The position numbers were made by a program, and so were the translations under genes. A stretch of DNA of 64,000 nt from Zobellia laminariae (lineage in GTDB: Bacteria; Bacteroidota; Bacteroidia; Flavobacteriales; Flavobacteriaceae), in NCBI RefSeq assembly GCF_009725995.1, contig NZ_RCNS01000001.1, positions 910,283-974,282 of the forward strand. The letters are read 5' to 3'. The notes under the pieces were generated by a model. That model made no database searches. It saw only the letters and a program-made list of their open reading frames with translations, and had not been told where the DNA came from. The number at the start of each line of letters is the position of its first letter. Within the stretch, counting starts at the first letter, position 1. Positions 52,256 through 61,393 of the stretch are shown here, in pieces.

Positions 52256-52818
52256 TTAATCTTCAATAAGTTATCTATATGTTCTACAGCTGCAGTTAAG
52301 CGTTCTTGTTTATTACCGGTTAATATAACAAATTTCCTATTATATTTTTCCAGGGTTTCTTTAAAATAGGCAAACATTCGTTCGCGTTCTTGCGGCTTAT
52401 CTCTTAAATCATCGCCCACCCACGGCACATCTATATAAGTAAGGAAATATAAATCATAATGATTATTTAACGCGTGCTTCTCCAAAGCTGGATCACAATA
52501 CCCAAGATAATACGCTTCGGAATATACTTTGGTCTCAAGCAAATCCGTGTCACAAATAAGAACATTAGTTGCCTTTTTTGCTAGTTCGTTTTCAAGCCTC
52601 ATCTGTCCTTCTGCAATTGGCAAAAGGTCTTTAGGTTCACAAGTCTTCCGTTCGTTGTTCCACTTATCCTGCAAGTACTCTCTTGCATACTCGGCAACCC
52701 AAACCGTATTGTAATGCCGTGCTAACTGATCAGAGAGCGTTGTTTTACCCGTAGATTCAGGACCAAACAATACTACTTTAATAACGTCTGAGGGCTCTTG
52801 TTCAAACTTTTTTTCCAT
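52252..52818 (-). CDS. NadR-like P-loop kinase
   Basis: About 188 residues from ATG 52818, a start that overlaps the pnuC-like gene by 46 bases; an earlier in-frame start at 52893 is less likely. The P-loop FGPESTGKTTLSDQLA (about 18-33) and the AAA_28/NadR-type block WVAEYAREYLQDKW mark a small-molecule kinase. NadR phosphorylates nicotinamide riboside; beside a thiamine-binding protein, thiamine is an alternative substrate (inference). DUF4301 follows with a four-base overlap. Confidence 0.85.
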   Translation of the reverse strand: MEKKFEQEPSDVIKVVLFGPESTGKTTLSDQLARHYNTVWVAEYAREYLQDKWNNERKTCEPKDLLPIAEGQMRLENELAKKATNVLICDTDLLETKVYSEAYYLGYCDPALEKHALNNHYDLYFLTYIDVPWVGDDLRDKPQERERMFAYFKETLEKYNRKFVILTGNKQERLTAAVEHIDNLLKIK

Positions 52819-53411
52819 GCGAGATAACCGTAAACTGCAACAATTGTAAACAAGAAATATTGCAGGGAGGTAAATATAAGGCCTTTGTACCAATAAAGGG
52901 GGACGCTAATGACGTCACCTATAATCCAATACACCCAGTTTTCTAATTTCTTTTTTGCCATAAGCCACATGCCCACAAAGAAAATAGCAGTGGTTATAGT
53001 ATCTACGTATGCTGTCCAATTATTGAATTTATCAAAATAAAGATAAATTAAACATACCAGCACGACGGTGAGAACGAATAACAGAACAGACCATTTCTTC
53101 TCGCTGTTCGTCGTCCGTGTAATGGGTATAAAATGGGTAGCATCTACTCTACGTGTCCAAATGTACCAACCATATATACTCATAGAAAAGTAATATGCAT
53201 TTATAAGCATATCACCCAAAAGACCAAAAACAAAAAGGATATAAACAAAAATTGCCGTGCTAATTATTCCTGTAGGGAAAACTAATATGTTTTCCTTTTT
53301 TGAAAACCAAACACTAAGAAAGCCAAAGACTACCCCAATAATTTCCAACACTACAAGATGTACGGGCGTACCCTGGTATTGGGCAAATATCCAATCAAAA
53401 AAATGGTTCAT
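52773..53411 (-). CDS. PnuC/PnuT-family vitamin transporter
   Basis: A 212-residue membrane protein with seven hydrophobic helices and the PnuC family features: GVVFGFLSVWFSKKENILVFPTG near residue 27, YYFSMSIYGWYIWTRR, and ENWVYWIIGDVISVPLYWYKG near 157-176 with the WxxW substrate motif. PnuC members carry nicotinamide riboside; the PnuT branch carries thiamine. The two cannot be told apart by eye. It overlaps the thiamine-binding gene by 17 bases and the kinase gene by 46. Confidence 0.88.
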   Translation of the reverse strand: MNHFFDWIFAQYQGTPVHLVVLEIIGVVFGFLSVWFSKKENILVFPTGIISTAIFVYILFVFGLLGDMLINAYYFSMSIYGWYIWTRRVDATHFIPITRTTNSEKKWSVLLFVLTVVLVCLIYLYFDKFNNWTAYVDTITTAIFFVGMWLMAKKKLENWVYWIIGDVISVPLYWYKGLIFTSLQYFLFTIVAVYGYLAWKKSLNKSPQTLLK

Positions 53412-53655
53412 ACTGGCTTCGGTCAGACTTTACAATTTTCATAAACAACAGACCTTTATCCATTAGTTCAAAAGCTTCTTTAATGTCGTTTTTGAGAACA
53501 TCCATTACCTCATTATACTCACCAAAAACTTGTGTACTTAATGGGTTCTCCAAAACAGTAAGACCAGAAGCACGTAGTTTTTTTATAAAATTGATGATAT
53601 GCTCCTCAAAATCGTCCTGCAGAGGGGAAAAGGTAAGTTCTACCGATATGTTCAT
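53395..53655 (-). CDS. Thiamine-binding protein (MTH1187/YkoF-like)
   Basis: An 86-residue single-domain protein. The pattern ISVELTFSPLQDDFEEHIINFI...LRASGLTVLENPLSTQVFGEYNEVM matches the small ferredoxin-like MTH1187/YkoF family, of which members bind thiamine or its pyrimidine moiety. It is the first gene of an overlapping operon with the PnuC-like transporter, the NadR-like kinase and DUF4301. The context strongly suggests vitamin salvage. Confidence 0.85.
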   Translation of the reverse strand: MNISVELTFSPLQDDFEEHIINFIKKLRASGLTVLENPLSTQVFGEYNEVMDVLKNDIKEAFELMDKGLLFMKIVKSDRSQYEPFF

Positions 53656-53720
53656 TTTCTTTGATTATTTATTAAAAAGAATAAAATTGATTGTAATCTT
53701 TACTATTGAAATACTAGATT

Positions 53721-54353
53721 TTAGCTCTTTAAAGCGTAGACACAGGTGAAACCTTCAAACTCCATAAATCTTATTTGATAAGTAGATAAATCTCCGTGGT
53801 ATAAAATATCGGCGGTAGTAGCCGCACTATCAAAAGTAAAATCCTTCACATTAATATGATGTATAAAACTTAGCCCTTGCTGAGCATATATTTTATAAAG
53901 TGCCTCTTTGCTGCCCCAAACAATAGTAAGTTTTCGTATTAATGCTTCGGTATTGGCTATAGTTCGGTATTCTTCAATAGGCGTGAATTTGTGCGCAATT
54001 CGCAGTATTTTCTCCCTTTGCATCTCAACATCTATCCCTACTTCATTCTTAGTACTAACGATAATTCCTGTAAAGTGGTTGGAATGGGTAATGCTTATTT
54101 TATTACCATCTTTTAAATGGGGTTTTCCAAATTCATCATAACGCAAATCTGCATCAATATAACCAGCTTCTGCCATTAAATGTCTGATACTTAAGAACCC
54201 CCTGCGGTGCATCTCAGATTTCATACCCAGCATTCGGTTTTGGCAATATTGGGTAAGGTCTATAGCTTTAGAAAGTTCCTGTTCTGATTCAGTAACCTTC
54301 CAGATATACACTTTAGTGTCCTTATTAACCTTTACTATCTTATAAAGAGGCAT
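53721..54353 (-). CDS. 4'-phosphopantetheinyl transferase superfamily protein
   Basis: A 210-residue PPTase that would load carrier proteins with the phosphopantetheine arm of CoA. The metal and CoA motifs GIDVEMQREKI (about 108-118) and WGSKEALYKIY (about 149-159) are those of the Sfp/AcpT-like group. The N-terminal half shows HSNHFTGIIV. Carrier partner not in the window. Divergent from ahcY; 65 bases upstream of the thiamine-binding gene without a terminator. Confidence 0.93.
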   Translation of the reverse strand: MPLYKIVKVNKDTKVYIWKVTESEQELSKAIDLTQYCQNRMLGMKSEMHRRGFLSIRHLMAEAGYIDADLRYDEFGKPHLKDGNKISITHSNHFTGIIVSTKNEVGIDVEMQREKILRIAHKFTPIEEYRTIANTEALIRKLTIVWGSKEALYKIYAQQGLSFIHHINVKDFTFDSAATTADILYHGDLSTYQIRFMEFEGFTCVYALKS

Positions 54354-54373
54354 ATGGTTCTATACGTTTTTCT

Positions 54374-54381
54374 TAACTTTG
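54374..54381 (+). promoter_or_regulatory. -7 box of ahcY
   Basis: TAACTTTG followed by C, 55 bases before ATG 54436. A SAM or SAH riboswitch would not fit in the leader. Confidence 0.55.
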
Positions 54382-54435
54382 CAACCACAAATAGCTGTTT
54401 AGCTAATATAACGAAAGTAAAAAATAAAAAAGAAT

Positions 54436-55752
54436 ATGGATACCAAAACTGTTTCTTATGTACCTTATAAGGTAAAAGATATTTCTTTGGCGGATTATGG
54501 AAGGAAGGAAATAGAACTTGCAGAAGCCGAAATGCCAGGTCTTATGGCATTACGTGAAGAATATGGAAAAGAACAACCTTTAAAAGGTTCTAGAATTGCC
54601 GGATGTCTTCACATGACCATTCAAACTGCTGTTCTTATTGAAACGTTGGTAGCCTTGGGTGCCGATGTTACTTGGAGTTCTTGTAACATTTTCTCTACAC
54701 AAGATCATGCCGCTGCTGCAATTGCCGCTGCTGGCATACCTGTTTATGCTTGGAAAGGAATGACCGAAGAAGAGTTTAGCTGGTGTATTGAGCAAACTTT
54801 GTTCTTTGGAGAGGATCGCAAGCCGTTAAACATGATTTTGGATGATGGTGGTGACCTTACAAATATGGTATTGGATGATTATCCTGAATTAGCAAAAGCT
54901 ATTAAAGGTCTTTCTGAAGAAACTACAACTGGAGTTCACCGTTTATACGAGCGTGTGAAAAAGGGAACTTTACCTATGCCAGCTATTAATGTAAATGATT
55001 CGGTTACTAAATCGAAATTCGATAATAAATACGGATGTCGCGAAAGTGCAGTTGATGCTATTCGTCGTGCCACAGATACCATGCTTGCAGGTAAAAAAGT
55101 TGTAGTTGCGGGTTACGGTGATGTTGGTAAAGGTACTGCCGCTTCTTTTAGAGGTGCTGGATCAATTATTACAGTTACTGAAATTGACCCAATATGTGCT
55201 CTTCAAGCATGTATGGACGGATTTGAAGTTAAAAAGTTGGAAAATGTTGTTGGTAAAGCTGATATTATCATCACCACTACAGGTAACAAAGACATCATTC
55301 GCCCAGAGCATTTTGAAGCTATGAAAGACAAAGTCATAGTTTGTAACATTGGCCATTTTGACAATGAGATAGACATGACTTGGTTGAACAACACCCATGG
55401 AGCCTCTAAAGATGAAATCAAGCCACAGGTAGACAAGTATACTATTGATGGTAAAGATATTATTGTATTGGCAGAAGGTCGCTTAGTGAACCTTGGTTGT
55501 GCTACAGGCCACCCAAGTTTTGTAATGAGTAATTCCTTTACAAACCAAACTCTTGCACAGATAGAGCTTTGGAAAAACAGCGCTAATTACAAAAACGAAG
55601 TATACATGCTACCAAAACATTTAGATGAGAAAGTAGCTGCTCTACACCTATCTCGTTTAGGTGCTGAGCTTACTGAGCTTAAACCGGAACAAGCCGAATA
55701 TATTGGTGTAACTGTAGAAGGCCCATTTAAGCCAGAGTATTACAGATACTAA
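54436..55752 (+). CDS. ahcY: Adenosylhomocysteinase
   Basis: A 438-residue S-adenosylhomocysteine hydrolase, which recycles the product of methylation reactions into adenosine and homocysteine. Signatures: [17 protein letters not shown] (56-72), [38 protein letters not shown] (about 187-206) with the catalytic Lys, and the NAD loop GYGDVGKG. The C-terminal KPEYYRY that completes the NAD site of a partner subunit is intact. Monocistronic with terminator at 55795. Confidence 0.98.
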   Translation: MDTKTVSYVPYKVKDISLADYGRKEIELAEAEMPGLMALREEYGKEQPLKGSRIAGCLHMTIQTAVLIETLVALGADVTWSSCNIFSTQDHAAAAIAAAGIPVYAWKGMTEEEFSWCIEQTLFFGEDRKPLNMILDDGGDLTNMVLDDYPELAKAIKGLSEETTTGVHRLYERVKKGTLPMPAINVNDSVTKSKFDNKYGCRESAVDAIRRATDTMLAGKKVVVAGYGDVGKGTAASFRGAGSIITVTEIDPICALQACMDGFEVKKLENVVGKADIIITTTGNKDIIRPEHFEAMKDKVIVCNIGHFDNEIDMTWLNNTHGASKDEIKPQVDKYTIDGKDIIVLAEGRLVNLGCATGHPSFVMSNSFTNQTLAQIELWKNSANYKNEVYMLPKHLDEKVAALHLSRLGAELTELKPEQAEYIGVTVEGPFKPEYYRY

Positions 55753-55794
55753 GCCTTTCACTGAGTTCAGGCTTATAGATTAAACTTAATAAAG

Positions 55795-55821
55795 ACCCTT
55801 GCAGTAATGTGAGGGTTTTTT
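55795..55821 (+). terminator. Intrinsic terminator after ahcY
   Basis: Stem ACCCTTGCA / TGTGAGGGT with two wobble pairs, followed by six T. A smaller hairpin AAGCCT / AGGCTT lies at the stop codon (55751-55774). Confidence 0.7.
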
Positions 55822-55979
55822 GTTTTCTAAAATCATCATCCGGAGAATAAAAGCAATTGGAACTCCGCAGTAAAAAGACAGCATATTAATATATGATTAT
55901 TGAAATACAGACATCTAAGACTTTTCTACAAGGTGGATCAGCACTACATCTCATTCAAAAAAATCTCACATTCAAACAC

Positions 55980-56015
55980 AAAAAACCCTGTCCAAAAAAT
56001 TGGAAAGGGTTTTTT
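55980..56015 (-). terminator. Terminator after rpmA
   Basis: Stem AAAAAACCCT-TCCAA / TTGGA-AGGGTTTTTT, 23 bases past the rpmA stop on the minus strand. Confidence 0.85.
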
Positions 56016-56037
56016 AATACGATAAAAGAAAGACTTC

Positions 56038-56298
56038 TTAAGCCTCAAAAGGCTCAATGGAAACAAAAGATTTCCCTCCTGCTTTCTTTTCAAACTTTAC
56101 TAGTCCGTCTACACGGGCATGTAATGTATGATCTTTACCGGCATACACATTCTCACCTGGATTGTGTCTTGTACCACGTTGTCTAACGATGATATTTCCG
56201 GCAATAGCAGCTTGGCCACCAAAAATCTTAACGCCTAAACGTTTGGATTCCGATTCCCTACCGTTTTTAGAACTACCTACACCTTTTTTGTGTGCCAT
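56038..56298 (-). CDS. rpmA: Ribosomal protein L27
   Basis: An 86-residue L27 of the 50S subunit, near the peptidyl transferase centre. The N-terminal [20 protein letters not shown] is standard, without the N-terminal extension that needs cleavage in Firmicutes. [38 protein letters not shown] follows. It is downstream of rplU on the same transcript, as nearly everywhere in bacteria. Confidence 0.98.
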   Translation of the reverse strand: MAHKKGVGSSKNGRESESKRLGVKIFGGQAAIAGNIIVRQRGTRHNPGENVYAGKDHTLHARVDGLVKFEKKAGGKSFVSIEPFEA

Positions 56299-56377
56299 GA
56301 TATTAGTTTTTAAATAGTGCTTCCGTCAGTAAAACTTTAGGATGCACGTTATTGATTATACTTTAAGGGGTTAGCAA

Positions 56378-57025
56378 TTATGCTTTACCACCGTCTAATT
56401 CGTCTTGCCATTTCTTCAACTCATCCCATTTACCTTCAGCAGCTAATTTAGCTTGTGCAGGCCATGTATCAGTTACGTGGTTACCACGTACATCTGCGAT
56501 GATTTCAGAAATCTTAGCGGCATCAACTTTTGCCAATTCAGAAAATGTAGAAATACCTGCAGCGATTAAAGTCTCGGCAATTTTTGGTCCGATACCTTCA
56601 ACTTTTTTCAAGTCGTCTGCTTTTCCAGATTTTTTAGGAGCAGCAGCTTTTGGTGCAGCTTCCTTTTTAGCAGGCTTCTCCTCTTTCTTAGGAGCAGCAG
56701 CTTTCTTACCACCTTTCGCAACGATACTCTCGATTACGATTTCGGTCAAAGCTTGACGGTGACCATTTTTAACTTGGTACCCTTTACGTCTCTTTTTCTT
56801 GAAGACGATAACTTTGTCACCTCTTAGGTGTTTAACGACTTTTGCCTCAATAGTGGCTCCGTCTATAGCCGGGGCGCCTACAGTAATGTTCGATCCGTCT
56901 GCTAAAAGAAGTACATTGTCAAAAGTTACCTTTTTTCCTTCTTCAGCTTGTAAACGGTGAACATACACTTTTTGGTCTTTCGCAACTTTAAATTGCTGCC
57001 CTGCCATCTCTACGATTGCGTACAT
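56378..57025 (-). CDS. rplU: Ribosomal protein L21 with C-terminal HhH extension
   Basis: A 215-residue protein, twice the usual length of L21. Residues 1-103 are a normal L21 (MYAIVEMAGQQFKV ... GYQVKNGHRQALTEIVI). A Lys/Ala/Pro-rich linker follows to about 136. The end is a helix-hairpin-helix-like domain (DLKKVEGIGPKIAETLIAAGISTFSELAKV...). I recall that flavobacterial L21 carries such extensions, but the added domain has no defined ribosomal role I know of. HhH domains bind nucleic acid backbones, so RNA contact is possible. Confidence 0.95.
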   Translation of the reverse strand: MYAIVEMAGQQFKVAKDQKVYVHRLQAEEGKKVTFDNVLLLADGSNITVGAPAIDGATIEAKVVKHLRGDKVIVFKKKRRKGYQVKNGHRQALTEIVIESIVAKGGKKAAAPKKEEKPAKKEAAPKAAAPKKSGKADDLKKVEGIGPKIAETLIAAGISTFSELAKVDAAKISEIIADVRGNHVTDTWPAQAKLAAEGKWDELKKWQDELDGGKA

Positions 57026-57158
57026 AATTGTGTATATATTAGTTTATTGTTTTCGCTAATTTTTTCAATTAGCGGATGCAAATATACGTCTAAATCGTTA
57101 ACCCACAAGTGTTTTTTATAAATTTTACCCTCGTTTTATAGGCAAAAAGGACAAAAAT

Positions 57159-57185
57159 AAAGCCGCAAATCATCTTTGCAGCTTT
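57159..57185 (-). terminator. Terminator after the DUF4199 gene
   Basis: Stem AAAGC-GCAAA / TTTGC-GCTTT with one mismatch and a T-rich tail on the minus strand, about 26 bases past the stop. Confidence 0.7.
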
Positions 57186-57210
57186 AACTTCATTTTATTC
57201 CAAGTATTTA

Positions 57211-57675
57211 TCACGTATTGTTGACCAATTTTCTTTTTAGATTACGGCTAGTTTTAAACAGTTGCATGAATGATAATGTCAACACCACCGTTGTTGCAAA
57301 ACCCATAACGGCAACAGTAAAAAATACAATACCTTCAAAACTTTTATAATCTTTAAACCAGACTGTTGAAAGCTGTTCTAGAAACAACATATTAACTTCT
57401 GTACTGTACAATGCAAAGAAAATAGTAAATGTAAAGGTTGCCACAAAACCAGTTATAAGTCCCGCGGTAAAACCTTTTCCGTAATCAAAACTATCTGGGT
57501 CCTTTAACTTAAAAGCCTTGATAGCCTCGTAAATTCCTCCTGCAGTAATAACACCATTAAATAGACTAAAGAAAATATTGGTATGCAAGTTGAATAATGA
57601 GAGAATCAAAAAATAAGCAATTAAGCAACCGCTAGTAGCGATTCCGAATCGAATGGGTTGTGCGAATTGTTTCAT
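57211..57675 (-). CDS. DUF4199 membrane protein
   Basis: A 154-residue protein with four hydrophobic helices, matching the Bacteroidota DUF4199 family (RFGIATSGCLIAYFLIL at the start, YGKGFTAGLITGFVATFTFTIFFALY in the middle). Function not known. It is separated from rplU by its own terminator, and divergent from the M16 peptidase genes. Confidence 0.87.
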   Translation of the reverse strand: MKQFAQPIRFGIATSGCLIAYFLILSLFNLHTNIFFSLFNGVITAGGIYEAIKAFKLKDPDSFDYGKGFTAGLITGFVATFTFTIFFALYSTEVNMLFLEQLSTVWFKDYKSFEGIVFFTVAVMGFATTVVLTLSFMQLFKTSRNLKRKLVNNT

Positions 57676-57842
57676 TTTCTAAGTTTTTGAAGTTCAATTC
57701 TTTAAGGTAGTAAATTTTTCAAAACAACACTACAAAAACTTGTTAAAGGATTCTGCGGAAAGTAATTTTTCTTACAAAAAAGATATATTCGTGTAACAAT
57801 CCTAAATGCTCGGCTACTAACTTAGCATCTAAACACTATACT

Positions 57843-59165
57843 ATGAAAAATAAATTATTATCAGGAGGTTTCCTCCTCCTAGCCGGGTTTTGCCTTCAAG
57901 CGCAAGAGGTAACGTACGAAGAGTACGAACTGGACAATGGTCTTCACGTCATACTTCATCAAGATAAAACTGCGCCCTTGGTTACCACATCTGTAATGTA
58001 CCATGTGGGCGGTAAGGACCGTACTGACGGGCGCACTGGTTTTGCCCACTTTTTTGAACACCTACTTTTTGAAGGTACTGATAATATAGAACGTGGAAAA
58101 TGGTTTGAAATCGTTTCCTCTCATGGCGGTAAGAACAACGCCAATACCTCTCAAGACCGCACCTATTACTACGAAGTCTTTCCTTCTAACAACCTAAAAC
58201 TAGGACTCTGGCTCGAATCGGAGCGTATGCTGCACCCCGTGATCGACCAAAAGGGAATAGACACCCAACAAGAAGTGGTAAAAGAAGAAAAACGACTGCG
58301 ATACGATAATAGGCCTTACGGCCAACTGATTACGGAAGTTGGCAAGAATTTATTTAAAAAGCATCCTTATAAAGATCCTAACATTGGGTACATGAAAGAT
58401 TTGGACGCTGCAACTTTGGAAGATGTAATTGCTTATAATCACAAGTATTATGTGCCCAACAATGCAGTCTTAGTAGTTGCAGGAGATATTAATGTGCCGG
58501 ATGCCAAGAAAATGATAGAAGACTATTTCGGCCCCATACCTAAAGGAGAAGACGTAACCCGTAGTTATCTTAAAGAAGATCCTATTTTAAAGGAAGTTAG
58601 AGCTAAGGCTTACGACGCCAACATACAGATTCCTGCCTCTGTTATCTCATATAGAACTCCAGGTTTTAAGGAAAGAGACGCTTATGTTCTAGATATGATA
58701 TCTACTTACCTAAGTGACGGTCGTAGTTCAAAACTATATAAGAAAATGGTGGATGACCAAAAGCAGGCATTACAAGTTGGCGCTTTTAATGTAGGGCAAG
58801 AAGATTATGGCATGTATTTGGTTTATGCGCTTCCAGTAGGAGAAACTGGTTTAGAAACTCTGATTACGGAAATGGAAGAAGAGATTGCAAAAGTTAGAGA
58901 CAGTCTAATTTCCGAGAGAGACCATCAAAAACTATTGAATAAGTTCGAGAACCAATTTGTAAACTCAAACTCTAGCGTTGAGGGTATTGCAAATTCATTG
59001 GCCCGTAATTATTTACTTTATGGTGATACTGAATTGATCAATAAAGAAATTGACATCTTTAGGTCTATTACACGTGAGGAAATTATGGAAGTAGCTAACA
59101 AGTATTTGAGACCGGATCAGCGGGTAATTATAGACTACCTTCCCGAAGAACCTCAATCTAACTAA
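57843..59165 (+). CDS. M16 zinc peptidase, catalytic member
   Basis: A 440-residue exported M16 peptidase (signal peptide ending LQAQ). The inverted zinc motif HFFEH is at 69-73, with the distal Glu in VVKEEKR (148-149). The second half holds the inactive-type domain with RSSKLYKKMV. The usual role is degradation of small peptides in the periplasm. The inactive partner gene follows after 30 bases on the same strand, forming the typical pair. Confidence 0.94.
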   Translation: MKNKLLSGGFLLLAGFCLQAQEVTYEEYELDNGLHVILHQDKTAPLVTTSVMYHVGGKDRTDGRTGFAHFFEHLLFEGTDNIERGKWFEIVSSHGGKNNANTSQDRTYYYEVFPSNNLKLGLWLESERMLHPVIDQKGIDTQQEVVKEEKRLRYDNRPYGQLITEVGKNLFKKHPYKDPNIGYMKDLDAATLEDVIAYNHKYYVPNNAVLVVAGDINVPDAKKMIEDYFGPIPKGEDVTRSYLKEDPILKEVRAKAYDANIQIPASVISYRTPGFKERDAYVLDMISTYLSDGRSSKLYKKMVDDQKQALQVGAFNVGQEDYGMYLVYALPVGETGLETLITEMEEEIAKVRDSLISERDHQKLLNKFENQFVNSNSSVEGIANSLARNYLLYGDTELINKEIDIFRSITREEIMEVANKYLRPDQRVIIDYLPEEPQSN

Positions 59166-59195
59166 TTCATTTGCTTTAAAGTAAAAACACTATAC

Positions 59196-61265
59196 ATGAA
59201 AAATATATTTACAACTCTATTCTTTCTTGCTTTTGCACTAGTTGCAGAGGCACAGGTAGACCGAACCCAAATGCCGGAGGCAGGTCCTGCACCGGAAATA
59301 AACCTAAAAGACCCTCAGACTTTTGAACTTAGAAACGGACTTAAAGTTCTAGTAGTAGAAAACCATAAACTTCCAAGAGTATCTATTCAATTGAGTATTG
59401 ACAACCCACCGGTTCTAGAAGGAGCCAAAGCAGGGGTTTCAACACTAACAGGCAGTCTTTTAGGAAAAGGTTCCAAGAATATCAATAAAGACGATTTTAA
59501 TGAAGAGGTAGACTTTTTAGGCGCCAGCATTAATTTTGGCTCACAGAGTGCTTTTGCCAGTTCGCTTTCAAAATATTTTCCTAGAATATTGGAACTGATG
59601 GCAGATGCCGGTTTAAACCCAAACTTCACTCAAGTTGAATTTGATAAAGAAAAACAGAAGATATTAACGGGATTAAAATCGGAAGAAAAAAGCGTTACTG
59701 CCATTTCAGGAAGAGTTGGCTTGGCTTTAGCTTACAGTAAAAAGCACCCTTATGGTGAATTCATGACCGAAGAGAGCATCAACAAGGTTTCCCTTACAGA
59801 TGTTATTCAGTTTTATGAAGACTATTTTGTTCCTGCCAATGCCTATTTAGTGGTTGTAGGCGATATAAAATTTGATGATGTAAAAACTTTGGTCGAAGAA
59901 CAGTTTACTCCGTGGACAAAAGCAGTACCACCTTCATTTGGTTTCTCTAAACCTGCAGATGCACAATATGCACAAATCAATTTTGTAGATGTGCCCAATG
60001 CTGTTCAATCAGAAATCACAGTAGAGAACTTGGTGAATCTTCAGAAAAAAGACCCTGATTACCTTTCCGCACTTATAGCCAACGAAATCTTAGGTGGCGG
60101 TGGTGAAGGGCGTTTATTCTTGAACCTTCGTGAAGACAAAGCATACACTTACGGTTCCTACTCAAGACTAGGCAACGACAAGTATGTACCTGCCCGTTTT
60201 AGAGCTACTGCAAGTGTTAGAAATGCCGTTACCGATAGCTCTGTTGTAGAGATTCTAAAAGAAATTGAACGTATCCGTAATGAGCCGGTTACCAAAGAAG
60301 AGCTAGAAAACACTAAAGCTAAATATACCGGTCGGTTTGTGATGGCTTTAGAAGACCCTTCTACTATAGCGGACTATGCGTTAGAGATAGAAACCGAAAA
60401 TTTACCGAAGGATTTTTACAAAACATATCTTGAAAGAATCAACGCTATTACTATTGAAGATGTACAGCAGGCCGCACAGAAATATATAAAACCTGATAAT
60501 GTTCGTATTGTAGTAGCAGGTAAAGGTAGCGAGGTCCTTGAAAATCTTGAAAACGTAACTTTCAAAGGCCGAAAAGTTCCTATTAAGTATTTTGACAAAT
60601 ATGCGAATGCCACAGAAAAGCAGGATTATAACGCTAGTATACCTGCAGATGTAACGGCCAATACAATATTGAACAAATACATTGAAGCCATTGGCGGAAA
60701 AGAAAAGCTAGAAGCCGTAACGTCTTATTCTCTTTTGGCTGAAGCCGAAGTCCAAGGCATGAAACTAAACTTAGAGGTTAAAAAAACCAATAAGGACCAG
60801 TTTATGCAAGATGTAAAAATGTCCGGAAACTCAATGAGCAAGCAAGTCTTTAATGGAGACAAGGGCTACATGATCATGCAGGGACAGAAAAAGGATATGG
60901 GTCCAGATGAAATAGAAAAAGTAAAAGGTGAATCTGCTCCTTTTCCAGAACTGAATTACCTCAACACTGATATTACTTTGGAAGGCACAGAAAGCATTGA
61001 CGGCAAACAGGCCTATAAACTGAAAATATCCGAAGTAAAAACAGCTTTCTATGATGTTGAAACTGGTTTGAAAGTGCAAGAAGCTACCACAGCTGAAATG
61101 GGCGGACAGAGCATCACTAGTATCATAAACTACTTAGACTACAAAGAGGTATCAGGAATACAGTTCCCATTTACCATGGCGCAGACCGTAGGTCCTCAGA
61201 GTTTTGAATTTAAAGTTTCAGAAATAAAAGTAAATGAAGGTACTTCAGATACCGATTTTGAATAG
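59196..61265 (+). CDS. M16 peptidase-like partner without zinc motif
   Basis: A 689-residue exported protein. The M16 fold (NGLKVLVVENHKLPRVSIQLSID, then LTGSLLGKGSKNINKDDFNEEVD at the place of the zinc motif) lacks HxxEH. The R/Y motif region LFLNLREDKAYTYGSYS (about 310-326) is intact, as in partner subunits. The last 200 residues (YIEAIGGKEKLEAVTSYS on) are an added domain resembling outer-membrane lipoprotein sorting proteins. It probably binds substrate for the first enzyme. Confidence 0.9.
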   Translation: MKNIFTTLFFLAFALVAEAQVDRTQMPEAGPAPEINLKDPQTFELRNGLKVLVVENHKLPRVSIQLSIDNPPVLEGAKAGVSTLTGSLLGKGSKNINKDDFNEEVDFLGASINFGSQSAFASSLSKYFPRILELMADAGLNPNFTQVEFDKEKQKILTGLKSEEKSVTAISGRVGLALAYSKKHPYGEFMTEESINKVSLTDVIQFYEDYFVPANAYLVVVGDIKFDDVKTLVEEQFTPWTKAVPPSFGFSKPADAQYAQINFVDVPNAVQSEITVENLVNLQKKDPDYLSALIANEILGGGGEGRLFLNLREDKAYTYGSYSRLGNDKYVPARFRATASVRNAVTDSSVVEILKEIERIRNEPVTKEELENTKAKYTGRFVMALEDPSTIADYALEIETENLPKDFYKTYLERINAITIEDVQQAAQKYIKPDNVRIVVAGKGSEVLENLENVTFKGRKVPIKYFDKYANATEKQDYNASIPADVTANTILNKYIEAIGGKEKLEAVTSYSLLAEAEVQGMKLNLEVKKTNKDQFMQDVKMSGNSMSKQVFNGDKGYMIMQGQKKDMGPDEIEKVKGESAPFPELNYLNTDITLEGTESIDGKQAYKLKISEVKTAFYDVETGLKVQEATTAEMGGQSITSIINYLDYKEVSGIQFPFTMAQTVGPQSFEFKVSEIKVNEGTSDTDFE

Positions 61266-61281
61266 AGTCTAACATTATTTT

Positions 61282-61322
61282 ACAGTGGAAAGGCCCAGAA
61301 TATTATGAGGCCTTTCCACTGT
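61282..61322 (+). terminator. Terminator after the M16 pair
   Basis: Perfect 14-base stem ACAGTGGAAAGGCC / GGCCTTTCCACTGT with a 13-base loop; short T-tail. Confidence 0.8.
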
Positions 61323-61393
61323 TTCTATTATAGAACTTATTTAGAAAACAGCACTGCGTAAAACTATAAGCAAACTACTAACAGAATTAATAG

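Noticed and set aside
53656..53720. TPP riboswitch before the thiamine-binding operon
   Set aside because: Only 65 bases are available and no conserved THI landmarks are seen.
54354..54435. SAM or SAH riboswitch before ahcY
   Set aside because: The leader after the -7 box is about 50 bases and has no matching core.
55893..56186. Open frame antisense to rpmA
   Set aside because: It covers the terminator at 55980 and the opposite strand of L27.
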